Notes: generated by a model from the sequence alone, not told the origin. A stretch of DNA of 64,000 nt from Sphingobacterium psychroaquaticum (GCF_900177625.1 NZ_FXAU01000008.1:186001-250000); one strand, 5' to 3'; shown: positions 42,204-51,374, counted from the stretch's first letter. Program-made: numbers and translations.

Positions 42204-45200
42204 ATGTTTGAAACTTATATAAAGAGACCAATATTATCATTGGTCATATCCATCTTCATTACCTTGCTGGGTCTTTTAGCCCTGTTTACGCTGCCGATCA
42301 CGCAGTTTCCCGATATCGTTCCGCCCTCTGTTGTTGTTACGGCAAATTATACAGGAGCAAATGCTGAGGTGAGTACAAATGCTGTTGCTATCCCACTCGA
42401 GAAGGCCATCAACGGTGTTGCCGGTATGACATCCATGAATACCGTTACGACCAATAATGGTACGACACTGATTCAGGTTTCTTTTAAAGTAGGTGTCGAC
42501 CCGGATATTGCAGCTGTAAACGTACAAAACAGGGTTACTACTGTGTTGGATGAACTTCCTGAGGAGGTAATCCGTGCGGGTGTAACAACGGAAAAAGAAG
42601 TCAACAGTATGTTGATGTATCTGAACATTTACACCGATGACAAGACCGCTGATGAACGCTTCATCTACAATTTCACGGATATCAATATCTTAAAAGAACT
42701 CAAGCGTATCGAGGGTGTTGGTTTTGCTCAAATCATGGGGATGCGTGACTACGCTATGCGGGTGTGGTTAAAACCGGATCGTTTAGCGGCCTACCAGATT
42801 TCTACCGATGAAGTTATCGAGTCACTCCGTCGACAAAATATTGAAGCAGCGCCCGGACAGACAGGAATCAGCTCGGATAAAACGGTGAACATGCAACAGT
42901 ACGTACTGCGCTATCCAGGAAAATTCTCTGAGCCCGAACAGTATGAAAATGTGCCTATTCGAGCAAACGTTGATGGATCCATTGTCCGTATCAAAGATAT
43001 TGCCGAAGTAGAATTTGGTTCCCTCGACTACGAGATGGTCTCCAAAACCGACGGTCGTCCTTCGGCATCGATCATGCTCAAGCAGCTTCCAGGATCTAAT
43101 GCACAGGATGTAATCCAGCGTGTTAAAGATCGAATGGAAGAGTTGAAGACGGCAAACTTTCCTGCAGGGATGACCTACACTATGGGGTATGATGTATCTC
43201 GTTTTTTAGATGCTTCCATTTCCAGCGTTATAAAAACCCTTATCGAAGCTTTTATTCTAGTTTTTCTTGTCGTTTTCATTTTCTTGCAAAATTTCCGGGC
43301 AACCATAATTCCAATTCTTGCTGTCCCGGTGAGTCTAATCGGCGCCTTATTTTTTATGCAAATGATGGGATTCTCCATCAATTTACTGACGCTTTTCGCG
43401 CTGGTACTAGCGATAGGTATTGTCGTCGATAACGGTATTGTCGTCGTCGAGGCCGTGTATGCGAAGATGGAAGAAGAACATCTTCCTCCGCTAGAAGCAA
43501 CCTTGGCCGCTATTAAGGAAGTGGGGACGGCCGTAATTGCAATTACACTGGTCATGTCAGCGGTATTTATTCCCGTCGCATTCCTCTCTGGACCGGTCGG
43601 TATTTTCTATCGTCAATTCTCCTTAACGCTAGCCTCAGCAATTGTAATTTCCGGTATTAATGCATTGACTTTAACACCTGCTTTATGTGCGCTTATCTTA
43701 CGATCACCGCACGACAAGAAGGAATCTAACAATTGGCTGGATCGCTTTTTCCGACAATTCAATAAAAGGTACGACAAACTGGCTAACGGTTATAAAGCAT
43801 TACTCGCTCGTATTGTGGGCCGCCGCTCGCTGACCTTAATCATGCTAACCATTTTCTTTGTCGCCACCTGGGGAACCAGTGCAATTCTTCCTTCGGGATT
43901 TATCCCAACTGAAGACCAAGGTATGGTTTACTTAAGCGTAACGACACCTCCGGGTGCTACAGTCGATCGAACGGAACGTATTTTGGATGAGGTCGATGCT
44001 ATTTCACGCGATTTAGAAGCGGTCGAAACCGTCTCTACGTTGGCCGGATATAGTATTTTAACAGAAGTTTCAGGCGCATCCTATGGAATGGGGATGATTA
44101 ACCTGAAGGCTTGGGAAGATCGTTCCCAGAGCGTAGATGATATCATCCGTGAACTCCGTGCGAAAACAGCACATATCGCGGATGCAGAGATTGAATTTTT
44201 CCCACCACCAACCGTACCAGGCTTTGGTAATGCTGCTGGTTTCGAACTGCGTTTATTGGACCGCAGTGGCAATGAAGATCTTGGTAAAACGGATGAGGTC
44301 GTTCAAAAATTCCTGACCGATCTCGCCAATGATCCTGCCATTGAGAATGCCACCTCCAGCTTTGATGTCAGTTTCCCACAATACATGTTGGAAATAGATT
44401 ACGACTTGGCCGCAAAAAAAGGTATTTCTGTAGAAAATGCAATGAACACCCTTCAAACATTGATGGGAAGTTTCTATGCAACGAATTTCATTCGCTACGG
44501 TCAGATGTATAAAGTTATGGTTCAAGCCGATGCACATTACAGAAAAAAACCAGAGGACGTCCTGAATCTGTTTGTAAAAACCAAGGATGGTGAAATGGTT
44601 CCCTACTCCTCCTTTGTTCGCATGAATAAAATATATGGCCCGGAGCAGATTACACGTTACAATATGTTTACCTCCGCAATGGTTACCGGACAACCCGCTC
44701 CTGGATACAGTACCGGGCAGGCTATCGAAGCCGTACAAAAGTTAACCAAGAATCTACCACAAGGATACTCCATTGAATGGGCAGGAATGACGCGCGAGCA
44801 GGTAATCTCAGGGGACCAAGCTATTTACATCTTTGCACTGTGTTTGGTCTTCGTATACTTATTATTGGCAGCCCAATATGAAAGCTTCCTTCTTCCATTA
44901 CCAGTAATTTTATGTTTACCTGCTGGTATTTTCGGATCCTTCTTATTCTTAAAGTTGTTCGGACTCGAGAACAATATCTATGCGCAAGTTGCACTGGTTA
45001 TGTTGATTGGTCTATTAGGTAAAAATGCGATTCTAATTGTCGAGTATGCCGTGTTAAAACAAAAACAAGGAATGGGAATTGTGGAGGCATCCATTGAAGG
45101 CGCATATGCACGTTTGAGACCCATCCTAATGACCTCATTTGCCTTTATTGCGGGCTTGATTCCTCTTATGCTTGCCTCCGGGGCCGGTGCTATTGGAAAC

Positions 45201-46763
45201 CGTACCATTGGTACAGCTTCGGTAGGCGGAATGTTAATAGGTACGGTCCTTGGTGTTATTGTTATTCCAGGTTTATTCGTATTATTCTCCAAAAGCAAAA
45301 AGAAAAAAGTTCCTGTTAAAGCGACAGCCGTAATTGCACTCCTTTTGTTTTTTGTCTCCTGCAGCGTCCCTAAGCAGATGGAGCGCCCGGAGCCGAAAGC
45401 ACTACCAGCTACTTATCAAGAGAAGTTGGCAGACGCAGCGCCAGATACAAACTCTTTAGCCCATCAACAATGGCAGGATGTATTTCAAGATCCCGAACTA
45501 AAGATGCTGATCGATTCTGCACTCCTCTACAACTATGACCTACAACAAGCCATCAAACGTATTGAAATGGCACAGTCCAGTTTTAGGCAGAAAAAAGCAG
45601 CCTTGCTTCCTAACTTAGATCTTGCCGCAGAAGCGGGGTTACGCAAATATGGTTTTTACACCGAGTCTGGAATCGGAAACTACGACTCTAACTTTTCGGA
45701 GAACCTCAAAGCAGACGAAAAAATCCCAGAACCGGTCGTACCAGATTACTTTATCGGTGTACGTGCCTCATGGGAGCTGGATTTATGGGGAAAACTGAAA
45801 AATCAAAAACAAGCAGCCTTCAATGAACTTCTAGCTAGTAATGAAGCACGTCGACTTATTGAGACAGAGATTGTAGCAAATATTGCCTCAGCATATTATG
45901 AACTATTAAGTTTAGATGCCAAAATAAAAGTGTTCGATAATAATATTATACTGAACGAGAAAGCTCTGGAAATTACACAACTCCAGAAGGACGCAGGCCG
46001 TTCTTCCCTCTTGGGCGTCCAGCAGTTCAAAGCTTTTCTAGCGAACTCAAAAAGTCAGCGAGCACAAACAAAACAGGAGATTAGTATTCTAGAGAATCAT
46101 ATCAACTACTTGTCGGGGCGTTTCAATAAGCCAATTAAACGGGAAGTAAGAGAGGTAGAACATGTTTCCCTTTTTGACACCTTGCAGGTAGGCACACCGA
46201 TGCTATTACTGGCACAACGCCCTGATATTAGAGAGGCAGCATTCCACTTGCTCTCCGCAGAGCATGAGCTGAAATCTGTTCGCGCAGCCTTTCTTCCTTC
46301 AGTCGTGTTATCTCCATACCTGGGGCTGCAAACCTTCAGTTTTAATAAACTCGTTAGTCTGGAAAAATCATTGACTTACGGCATTTTCGGAGGATTAACA
46401 GCCCCTATTATCAACCAACAGCAGCTTAAAGCGCAATACAATAATTACAAAGCAAGCTACGGCATTAATTTCTTAGAGTACGAAAAACGCGTATTGAATG
46501 CTTACAACGAGGTGTCAAGTGCGATTCAGCTACAAGATCATATCCAGGAGCGGCAGGTGCATATCACCGAACAGGTGGAAGCACTAAATGGAGCTGTGGA
46601 AGCAGCAGGCGAATTGTTTATCGCGGGTCGCGTATCCTATCTCGATATTATTACCGCCCAGAAAGATGCATTGGAAGCACAGATAAACGAAGTTGAAATT
46701 CAAAAAGAACGAATTCTAAACCAAGTCGTAATTTATAAAGCCCTTGGTGGAGGCTGGAAATAA
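42204..46763 (+). CDS. Fused RND efflux permease and outer-membrane factor
   Basis: A 1519-residue fusion. Residues 1-~1035 are a complete HAE1-type RND permease (MFETYIKRPILSLVISIFITLLG start, two large periplasmic loops, 12 membrane helices, K940 in GKNAILIVEYA, D409-N410 where AcrB has Asp-Asp). Residues 1053-1519 are a complete NodT/OprM-type outer-membrane factor. The joint is a basic stretch (SKKKKVPVK), a hydrophobic helix and a lipobox with C1053 (LLLFFVSC). This suggests signal peptidase II cuts the chain and releases a lipidated outer-membrane protein. The substrate spectrum is unknown. Confidence 0.94.
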   Translation: MFETYIKRPILSLVISIFITLLGLLALFTLPITQFPDIVPPSVVVTANYTGANAEVSTNAVAIPLEKAINGVAGMTSMNTVTTNNGTTLIQVSFKVGVDPDIAAVNVQNRVTTVLDELPEEVIRAGVTTEKEVNSMLMYLNIYTDDKTADERFIYNFTDINILKELKRIEGVGFAQIMGMRDYAMRVWLKPDRLAAYQISTDEVIESLRRQNIEAAPGQTGISSDKTVNMQQYVLRYPGKFSEPEQYENVPIRANVDGSIVRIKDIAEVEFGSLDYEMVSKTDGRPSASIMLKQLPGSNAQDVIQRVKDRMEELKTANFPAGMTYTMGYDVSRFLDASISSVIKTLIEAFILVFLVVFIFLQNFRATIIPILAVPVSLIGALFFMQMMGFSINLLTLFALVLAIGIVVDNGIVVVEAVYAKMEEEHLPPLEATLAAIKEVGTAVIAITLVMSAVFIPVAFLSGPVGIFYRQFSLTLASAIVISGINALTLTPALCALILRSPHDKKESNNWLDRFFRQFNKRYDKLANGYKALLARIVGRRSLTLIMLTIFFVATWGTSAILPSGFIPTEDQGMVYLSVTTPPGATVDRTERILDEVDAISRDLEAVETVSTLAGYSILTEVSGASYGMGMINLKAWEDRSQSVDDIIRELRAKTAHIADAEIEFFPPPTVPGFGNAAGFELRLLDRSGNEDLGKTDEVVQKFLTDLANDPAIENATSSFDVSFPQYMLEIDYDLAAKKGISVENAMNTLQTLMGSFYATNFIRYGQMYKVMVQADAHYRKKPEDVLNLFVKTKDGEMVPYSSFVRMNKIYGPEQITRYNMFTSAMVTGQPAPGYSTGQAIEAVQKLTKNLPQGYSIEWAGMTREQVISGDQAIYIFALCLVFVYLLLAAQYESFLLPLPVILCLPAGIFGSFLFLKLFGLENNIYAQVALVMLIGLLGKNAILIVEYAVLKQKQGMGIVEASIEGAYARLRPILMTSFAFIAGLIPLMLASGAGAIGNRTIGTASVGGMLIGTVLGVIVIPGLFVLFSKSKKKKVPVKATAVIALLLFFVSCSVPKQMERPEPKALPATYQEKLADAAPDTNSLAHQQWQDVFQDPELKMLIDSALLYNYDLQQAIKRIEMAQSSFRQKKAALLPNLDLAAEAGLRKYGFYTESGIGNYDSNFSENLKADEKIPEPVVPDYFIGVRASWELDLWGKLKNQKQAAFNELLASNEARRLIETEIVANIASAYYELLSLDAKIKVFDNNIILNEKALEITQLQKDAGRSSLLGVQQFKAFLANSKSQRAQTKQEISILENHINYLSGRFNKPIKREVREVEHVSLFDTLQVGTPMLLLAQRPDIREAAFHLLSAEHELKSVRAAFLPSVVLSPYLGLQTFSFNKLVSLEKSLTYGIFGGLTAPIINQQQLKAQYNNYKASYGINFLEYEKRVLNAYNEVSSAIQLQDHIQERQVHITEQVEALNGAVEAAGELFIAGRVSYLDIITAQKDALEAQINEVEIQKERILNQVVIYKALGGGWK

Positions 46764-46796
46764 CAAAAAAGGGGGAGCAAACTCCCCTTTTTTGTT
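46762..46796. terminator. Bidirectional terminator between the RND fusion and maf
   Basis: A 15-bp stem with one bulged G (AACAAAAAAGGGGGAG / CTCCCCTTTTTTGTT) and a CAAA loop. T-rich on both strands, between convergent genes. Confidence 0.9.
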
Positions 46797-47379
46797 ATAC
46801 TATTTTTTTCAGTTCTTTATACAGCCGCGCTGTTGGCAAACCTACCACATTTTCAAAAGCTCCAATAATCTTTTCCACACCGACCAATCCAATCCATTCT
46901 TGAATACCATACGCCCCGGCCTTATCCATGGGTTTAAAATTTTCCACATAATAGCCTATTTCAGCCAAATCGAGCGCTTCAAAAGTAACCGTTGTCGTTT
47001 CCACAAAAGACTGTTTCTCTCCCTTATACAAAATACCTACAGCCGTCATCACCTGATGCGTTTTCCCTTGTAAAGCAGTCAACATCGCCATCGCTTCCGC
47101 ATCATTACCTGGTTTATTTAAAATCACCCCATCATTGACCACAATCGTATCCGCCGTAATCACAAGAGCCGATTCAAATCCCCCCCCTACAAAGCCCGCT
47201 AATTTATTCATGGCAATGTGCGTCACGATGTCCTCCGGCGACAAAGTCACATCAAAGGCCTCATCGGTTTCCTTTACAATAACTTCGAAAGAGACACCCA
47301 TCTTTGCTAAAAGTTCCTTTCGGCGGGGCGACTGTGACCCTAACACGATCCGTATATTTTTCAATCTATCTAGCAGCAT
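46795..47379 (-). CDS. maf: Maf-like nucleotide pyrophosphatase
   Basis: A 194-residue protein with the N-terminal LGSQSPRRKELLAKMGVSF motif and the ADTIV segment of Maf proteins. Such enzymes hydrolyse dTTP/UTP or modified nucleotides and limit their incorporation; some affect septation. One base separates its ATG from the kdsC stop, so the two genes are cotranscribed. Its 3' end overlaps the bidirectional terminator. Confidence 0.95.
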   Translation of the reverse strand: MLLDRLKNIRIVLGSQSPRRKELLAKMGVSFEVIVKETDEAFDVTLSPEDIVTHIAMNKLAGFVGGGFESALVITADTIVVNDGVILNKPGNDAEAMAMLTALQGKTHQVMTAVGILYKGEKQSFVETTTVTFEALDLAEIGYYVENFKPMDKAGAYGIQEWIGLVGVEKIIGAFENVVGLPTARLYKELKKIV

Positions 47380-47380
47380 G

Positions 47381-47899
47381 TTATATACTTTTTACCGTTA
47401 TATCTTCACCCCATTTCCCTTGTAATTTCAGGATTTTCTCTAAAATATCACGCACGCACCCTTCTCCTCCCTTTCGCGGTGAAATATAAGCCGAAATTTG
47501 TTTAATTTCTTCAACGGCGTCATGAGGACAAGCTGCAATGCCGACCTTTTTCATACAGGCTAAATCTGGTATATCATCTCCAACGAAAACAACGTCGGAC
47601 AAAGAAAAGCCATATTCTGTTATCTTCTTCAACATCAGCTCCTCTTTGTCGGATATCCCCCAGAAAATTTCTGTAACCCCCAGTCCTTGCAAACGGCGTA
47701 GAACCCCCTGCGAATTTCCGCCCGTAATGACAGCAATAAATAATCCTCTTTTAATAGCCAACTGAATAGCATAACCATCCTTAATAGAAAATGTGCGTAA
47801 CTGTTCCCCCTGTTCCGTAACCTGTACCGTACCATCCGTCAGCACACCATCAACATCAAGAAAAACAGCTTTAACACGTGAAAAGTCTTTCAAAATCAT
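47381..47899 (-). CDS. kdsC: KDO 8-phosphate phosphatase (KdsC-type HAD)
   Basis: About 172 residues, a HAD-superfamily class without a cap: nucleophile motif DVDGVLTDG, then GGNS and the Mg-binding GDDIPDL. It removes phosphate from KDO 8-phosphate on the way to lipopolysaccharide core sugar. I start at ATG 47899; a TTG at 47903-47905 belongs to the TAAGTTTG promoter box (47903-47910), which ends three bases before this ATG. A -33 TTG sits 20 bases further upstream, so this is the best-supported leaderless promoter here. maf follows one base after its stop. Confidence 0.93.
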   Translation of the reverse strand: MILKDFSRVKAVFLDVDGVLTDGTVQVTEQGEQLRTFSIKDGYAIQLAIKRGLFIAVITGGNSQGVLRRLQGLGVTEIFWGISDKEELMLKKITEYGFSLSDVVFVGDDIPDLACMKKVGIAACPHDAVEEIKQISAYISPRKGGEGCVRDILEKILKLQGKWGEDITVKSI

Positions 47900-47902
47900 A
47901 TT

Positions 47903-47933
47903 CAAACTTAGATAAATTCAAGAAGTCTTACAA
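47903..47933 (-). promoter_or_regulatory. Promoter of kdsC-maf, abutting the start codon
   Basis: On the minus strand: TTG (47931-47933), 20-base spacer, TAAGTTTG (47903-47910), AAT, then ATG. Both elements fit the Bacteroidota consensus, with only three bases between the -7 box and the start codon. Confidence 0.72.
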
Positions 47934-48097
47934 GTTCGGCAAACCTACACGCACAAAAAGAAAACACGCAACAATACATATATTTATTGATTAACAACAC
48001 ATCGTTGATTCAAAAAAGACATAGAATTATCAAGAAAAGACAGTGCATCAAAAAAATGTCAGAAAGTAGTTGTTTTCACAACTAAGCCTAAAAAAGG

Positions 48098-48128
48098 TTT
48101 GCAAATACAATTATTTGCCTTATCTTTG
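48098..48128 (+). promoter_or_regulatory. Promoter of a candidate small RNA
   Basis: TTTG at 48098-48101, a 19-base spacer and TATCTTTG at 48121-48128: a full Bacteroidota promoter on the plus strand where no plus-strand gene follows. A 7-bp inverted repeat (TAGTTGT/ACAACTA, 48067-48084) lies just upstream. Confidence 0.72.
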
Positions 48129-48132
48129 TGGT

Positions 48133-48258
48133 GTAATTAGGGAATAGAGCTGCAAACAACAGCAGATTCCAATATTACGAATTAAAATTGTCTTTTCATA
48201 ATTTAGGTTTATAATTGGTTAGTAGCAAACCCTGGCGCCCATCGTCAGGGTTTTGTTT
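48133..48258 (+). ncRNA. Candidate ~126-nt small RNA
   Basis: Bounded by a consensus promoter and an intrinsic terminator, with no ORF of note inside. The 5' half folds into a long hairpin: GTAAT (48133-48137) with ATTAC (48174-48178), GGAAT with ATTCC, and CTGC with GCAG, separated by small internal loops. The 3' end is the terminator at 48228-48253. It lies between the divergent kdsC promoter and the convergent DUF3472 gene. I cannot assign it to a known family; 6S-Flavo and Flavo-1 are ones to test. Confidence 0.6.
48228..48258 (+). terminator. Terminator of the candidate small RNA
   Basis: An 11-bp stem with one G-U pair (AAACCCTGGCG / CGTCAGGGTTT), CCAT loop, followed by TGTTTTT on the plus strand. 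The minus strand lacks a T run, so it is not the DUF3472 terminator. Confidence 0.78.
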
Positions 48259-48271
48259 TTGAAACAACCTT

Positions 48272-49582
48272 CTACTGCACCGGTAAATCTGACACTGCTA
48301 CAGTAGGCTTATTCTTAGAAGACTCGCGCACAAACATGCTACCTATAGCTGTACGTTCACCAAAGAAACCGCAGTTTTTAAGATAAAATACGCCTGCTTT
48401 CAAACCTCCTTGATAATCTAATCGATATCCTTTTCTTGCTGTCGCATCCGCGGTGAATCGTGCCTGTTTGCAGTCATGCCATTCTCCATCAATATCTCTG
48501 GCCCATTGGTTATTAAAACTGACCTCACGTGTGATATAACCTTGCGACGGACTGAAGTTTTCTAAGAATGAATGAAATCCTTTTAAATAGGTGTGTGTGG
48601 CTGGGCGTAAAAATTGTGCAATCAAACGCCAATGCCCTTCTTCTGCGGCAAAAAACCAAGCTGTAAATTCAGTCATGTTATTTTCAACCGGTCGGCCACG
48701 TAACATAAACTTATACGTATTACCTGCCTTCCAATTGTACTTCAAGAACGATTGTCCACCGGATCCTTCATTACCAAATTCTCCTGTATACACATCCTTT
48801 CCTTTCTTGGTCATCACAATCTTTTGCTCATCCGGAATAGCTTTTGGATCATCAGTATGAAAAGGACTCCACACAGAAAATAAAATACGACGCTCTTGTG
48901 CACTGTTCACCTGCATCCCAAAGTAACCTTGTGAAAAACCATTCGCCATAAAATAAGAGCCAATAACATCTGAACCGACAGGCACCGTTACTTCATTGTA
49001 GTAGTACTCGACGTCTTTTGATGTAGGCACCTGGTAACCTAAATGCACAGATGGTCCTCGTCGTCCCCAATAGAAGTAATTATCATCATTGCTCGCGACA
49101 TAAGAACTGGTCTTCATAAAATCACTTTCTCCACGTATCTGATAGGCACGAATAGCAGGAATCTCCCCCGATAAGCTTTTTACACGGATAGCAACATACC
49201 CGCTATCTTTCACTGTAAACGTACCAACTTCGACCGTAGTATTAGATGTAGAAACAGCAATCGTACGTTTCTCTCCTTCAATATCAAAGACCAACTTCCC
49301 GGCCTTTTCAACGGCTCCGAGTTCTGCCCCTACGACAAACTTACCCGCTTTTCCAAAGCGTATATAAGTGGTAAAGGTACTGCTACTTTTTCCGCCAATA
49401 ATACCATCCGTGCGGTGCAACGTGTTAGTCTCTTGTGGGGATTGCCATGTATTCCCGGAAACGGGAATATGAATAGTCGCTTGATTGACGTTTTTCTGTG
49501 CTCGAACCGGATTCAAAAAAGCCATAAACAGCACTAAAAGCATCAAGCTTTGCATCTGTGGTTTCATAGATTTGATTAACAT
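48272..49582 (-). CDS. Secreted DUF5077/DUF3472 protein
   Basis: A 436-residue protein with a signal peptide (ending FLNPVRAQ), an N-terminal beta-sandwich-like DUF5077 region (residues ~35-150, HIPVSGNTWQSPQETNTL) and a DUF3472 domain (~165-360, YYNEVTVPVGSDVIGSYFMANGF and GYFGMQVNS). The combination is common in Bacteroidota and often found near glycan-degradation genes, suggesting carbohydrate binding, but no sugar enzymes are adjacent here. An alternative start five codons later (M6, 49567) is possible. It ends 13 bp from the small-RNA terminator. Confidence 0.85.
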   Translation of the reverse strand: MLIKSMKPQMQSLMLLVLFMAFLNPVRAQKNVNQATIHIPVSGNTWQSPQETNTLHRTDGIIGGKSSSTFTTYIRFGKAGKFVVGAELGAVEKAGKLVFDIEGEKRTIAVSTSNTTVEVGTFTVKDSGYVAIRVKSLSGEIPAIRAYQIRGESDFMKTSSYVASNDDNYFYWGRRGPSVHLGYQVPTSKDVEYYYNEVTVPVGSDVIGSYFMANGFSQGYFGMQVNSAQERRILFSVWSPFHTDDPKAIPDEQKIVMTKKGKDVYTGEFGNEGSGGQSFLKYNWKAGNTYKFMLRGRPVENNMTEFTAWFFAAEEGHWRLIAQFLRPATHTYLKGFHSFLENFSPSQGYITREVSFNNQWARDIDGEWHDCKQARFTADATARKGYRLDYQGGLKAGVFYLKNCGFFGERTAIGSMFVRESSKNKPTVAVSDLPVQ

Positions 49583-49690
49583 AAATATTGTTTTATACCC
49601 TTAATTTTAGGCATAAAAAAGCAGTAAAAACAAAAAACCGATTGACCCTAAAAGAATCAATCGGTTGTGTATTTTAAATATTACTAAATA

Positions 49691-50674
49691 TTAGCTTTTG
49701 TCTTTACCGGCACCGCCTGGTTTAGAGATCGAAGATCTCATATCCGTATCCGCTTGAATATTTTGCATCTTATAGTAGTCCATTACACCCAGATTGCCAT
49801 TTCTAAAAGCCTCAGCCATCGCCAACGGGACCTGTGCTTCAGCCTCGATTACCTTCGCTTTGGCATCCTGTGCTTTCGCTTTCATCTCTTGTTCGGTAGC
49901 AACAGCCATTGCACGACGTTCCTCTGCTCTAGCATTCGCAACTTTAAGATCGGCTTCCGCTTGATCTGTCTGCAACTTAGCGCCCACGTTTTCACCGATA
50001 TCAATATCTGCAATATCAATCGAGAGAATCTCAAAGGCTGTCCCAGAGTCCAATCCCTTCGAAAGCACAGTTTTCGAAATACGATCCGGATTCTCTAATA
50101 CTTCCTTGTGGTTGGTGGACGAACCGATCGTCGTTACAATCCCTTCGCCAACACGCGCCAAGATTGTTTCTTCTCCCGCACCACCGACTAATTGGTTTAT
50201 ATTGGCGCGCACCGTTACACGAGCTTTCGCAATCAACTGAATACCATCTTTCGCTACTGCAGCCACGGGCGGCGTATTAATTACCTGTGGATTTACAGAT
50301 AACTGAACGGCATCGAATACATCACGACCAGCTAGATCAATTGCGGTAGCTAATTTAAAATCTAAGGGGATATTTGCTTTATCTGCCGATATCAACGCCT
50401 TAATTACTTTATTTACATTACCGCCTGCGAGATAATGTGTTTCGATTTCGTTACTTGTTATACGTAAACCGGCTTTCGTAGAGGTAATCATCGCATTGGT
50501 CACCAAGGATGGTGGCACTTTCCGAAGCCGCATTAAAACAAGGTTCAAAAGACTAATCTTTACATTTGACAATTGTGCTGTAAACCAGAGGTTCACCGGT
50601 AATAAGTACAATAAAAAGAAAAAAGCGATAACGCTACCAATAATAATTAAGATTAAGCTAATTCCTGGTTCCAT
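49691..50674 (-). CDS. floA: Flotillin-like protein FloA
   Basis: A 327-residue protein with an N-terminal membrane hairpin (LILIIIGSVIAFFFLLYLLPVNLWF), an SPFH-like middle and an Ala/Glu-rich coiled coil (ARAEERRAMAVATEQEMKAKAQDAKAKVIEAEAQVPLAMAEAF). This matches FloA/UPF0365, a scaffold of functional membrane microdomains. It is longer at the N-terminus than eukaryotic flotillin hairpins but normal for bacterial FloA. A single gene, about 110 bp upstream of the DUF3472 start. Confidence 0.94.
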   Translation of the reverse strand: MEPGISLILIIIGSVIAFFFLLYLLPVNLWFTAQLSNVKISLLNLVLMRLRKVPPSLVTNAMITSTKAGLRITSNEIETHYLAGGNVNKVIKALISADKANIPLDFKLATAIDLAGRDVFDAVQLSVNPQVINTPPVAAVAKDGIQLIAKARVTVRANINQLVGGAGEETILARVGEGIVTTIGSSTNHKEVLENPDRISKTVLSKGLDSGTAFEILSIDIADIDIGENVGAKLQTDQAEADLKVANARAEERRAMAVATEQEMKAKAQDAKAKVIEAEAQVPLAMAEAFRNGNLGVMDYYKMQNIQADTDMRSSISKPGGAGKDKS

Positions 50675-50789
50675 AGAATATTATTTCATTAATTTCCTTA
50701 AAGATATTGTTTTCTTTCATAAAAGAGATAGAAGTGGACGATTATTTTGTATCTTAATCAAGAAAACCAAATAGCCTTAAGTTAAGCGC

Positions 50790-51374
50790 ATGACAAATAG
50801 ATTCGTCGAAGATATAGATACAGTACTTCGTTCAGCACGCATGAAAGCCCTCCAAGAGATTAATAGTCTTATGTTGACTTGTATTTGGGAAATTGGAAAG
50901 CAAATTTCGCTAGAGAAAAAGCACCAAAACCTCGATAATGAGTGTGCTGCGATGGAGAAAATTGCCTTAACATTAACACCAATACAGGATCTATTGTTAA
51001 ACCCGGAAAATCTGAGGCTATACAGCAGATTCTATACGTTATTCCCGGTGTTCCAACGTATCTCCTTGACCTTATCTTGGGCACATTACCTCGTGCTGCT
51101 GGAAATAACAGATGATCTAGCTCGTGCATTCTACCTCAAACAAGCCGAAAAAGAGAACTGGGATGTGCCGACTTTGGAGACACGCATTAATCAGTCGCTG
51201 TTTGAAAAATTTGTAAAAAGTATCGATAAAGCAGAGTTCCTCCAAAACCTCCCGAAAACAAATTACGCTGTTATTAAAGCACAGCCCAAGCTTGATACAC
51301 ATCAGCTTGCTTTCCTTCGTTTTGAGGATATGAGTACAGATGGACCGGCACACACACAAATCTCATCCACTTAG
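50790..51374 (+). CDS. Solitary DUF1016 N-terminal domain protein
   Basis: A 194-residue protein matching only the N-terminal (DUF1016_N) half of YhcG-type nucleases: an opening VLRSARMKALQEINSLMLTCIWEIGKQISLEK, a middle RLYSRFYTLFPVFQRISLTLSWAHYLVLL and an end AFYLKQAEKENWDVPTLETRINQSLFEKF. The PDDEXK nuclease half found in full-length relatives (about 350 residues) is missing; the ORF stops soon after. It may be a truncated remnant or a genuine single-domain regulator. No partner gene is adjacent. Confidence 0.82.
   Translation: MTNRFVEDIDTVLRSARMKALQEINSLMLTCIWEIGKQISLEKKHQNLDNECAAMEKIALTLTPIQDLLLNPENLRLYSRFYTLFPVFQRISLTLSWAHYLVLLEITDDLARAFYLKQAEKENWDVPTLETRINQSLFEKFVKSIDKAEFLQNLPKTNYAVIKAQPKLDTHQLAFLRFEDMSTDGPAHTQISST

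Noticed and set aside
44253..44738. 161-residue minus-strand ORF
   Set aside because: Antisense to the second periplasmic loop of the RND permease; no domain features.
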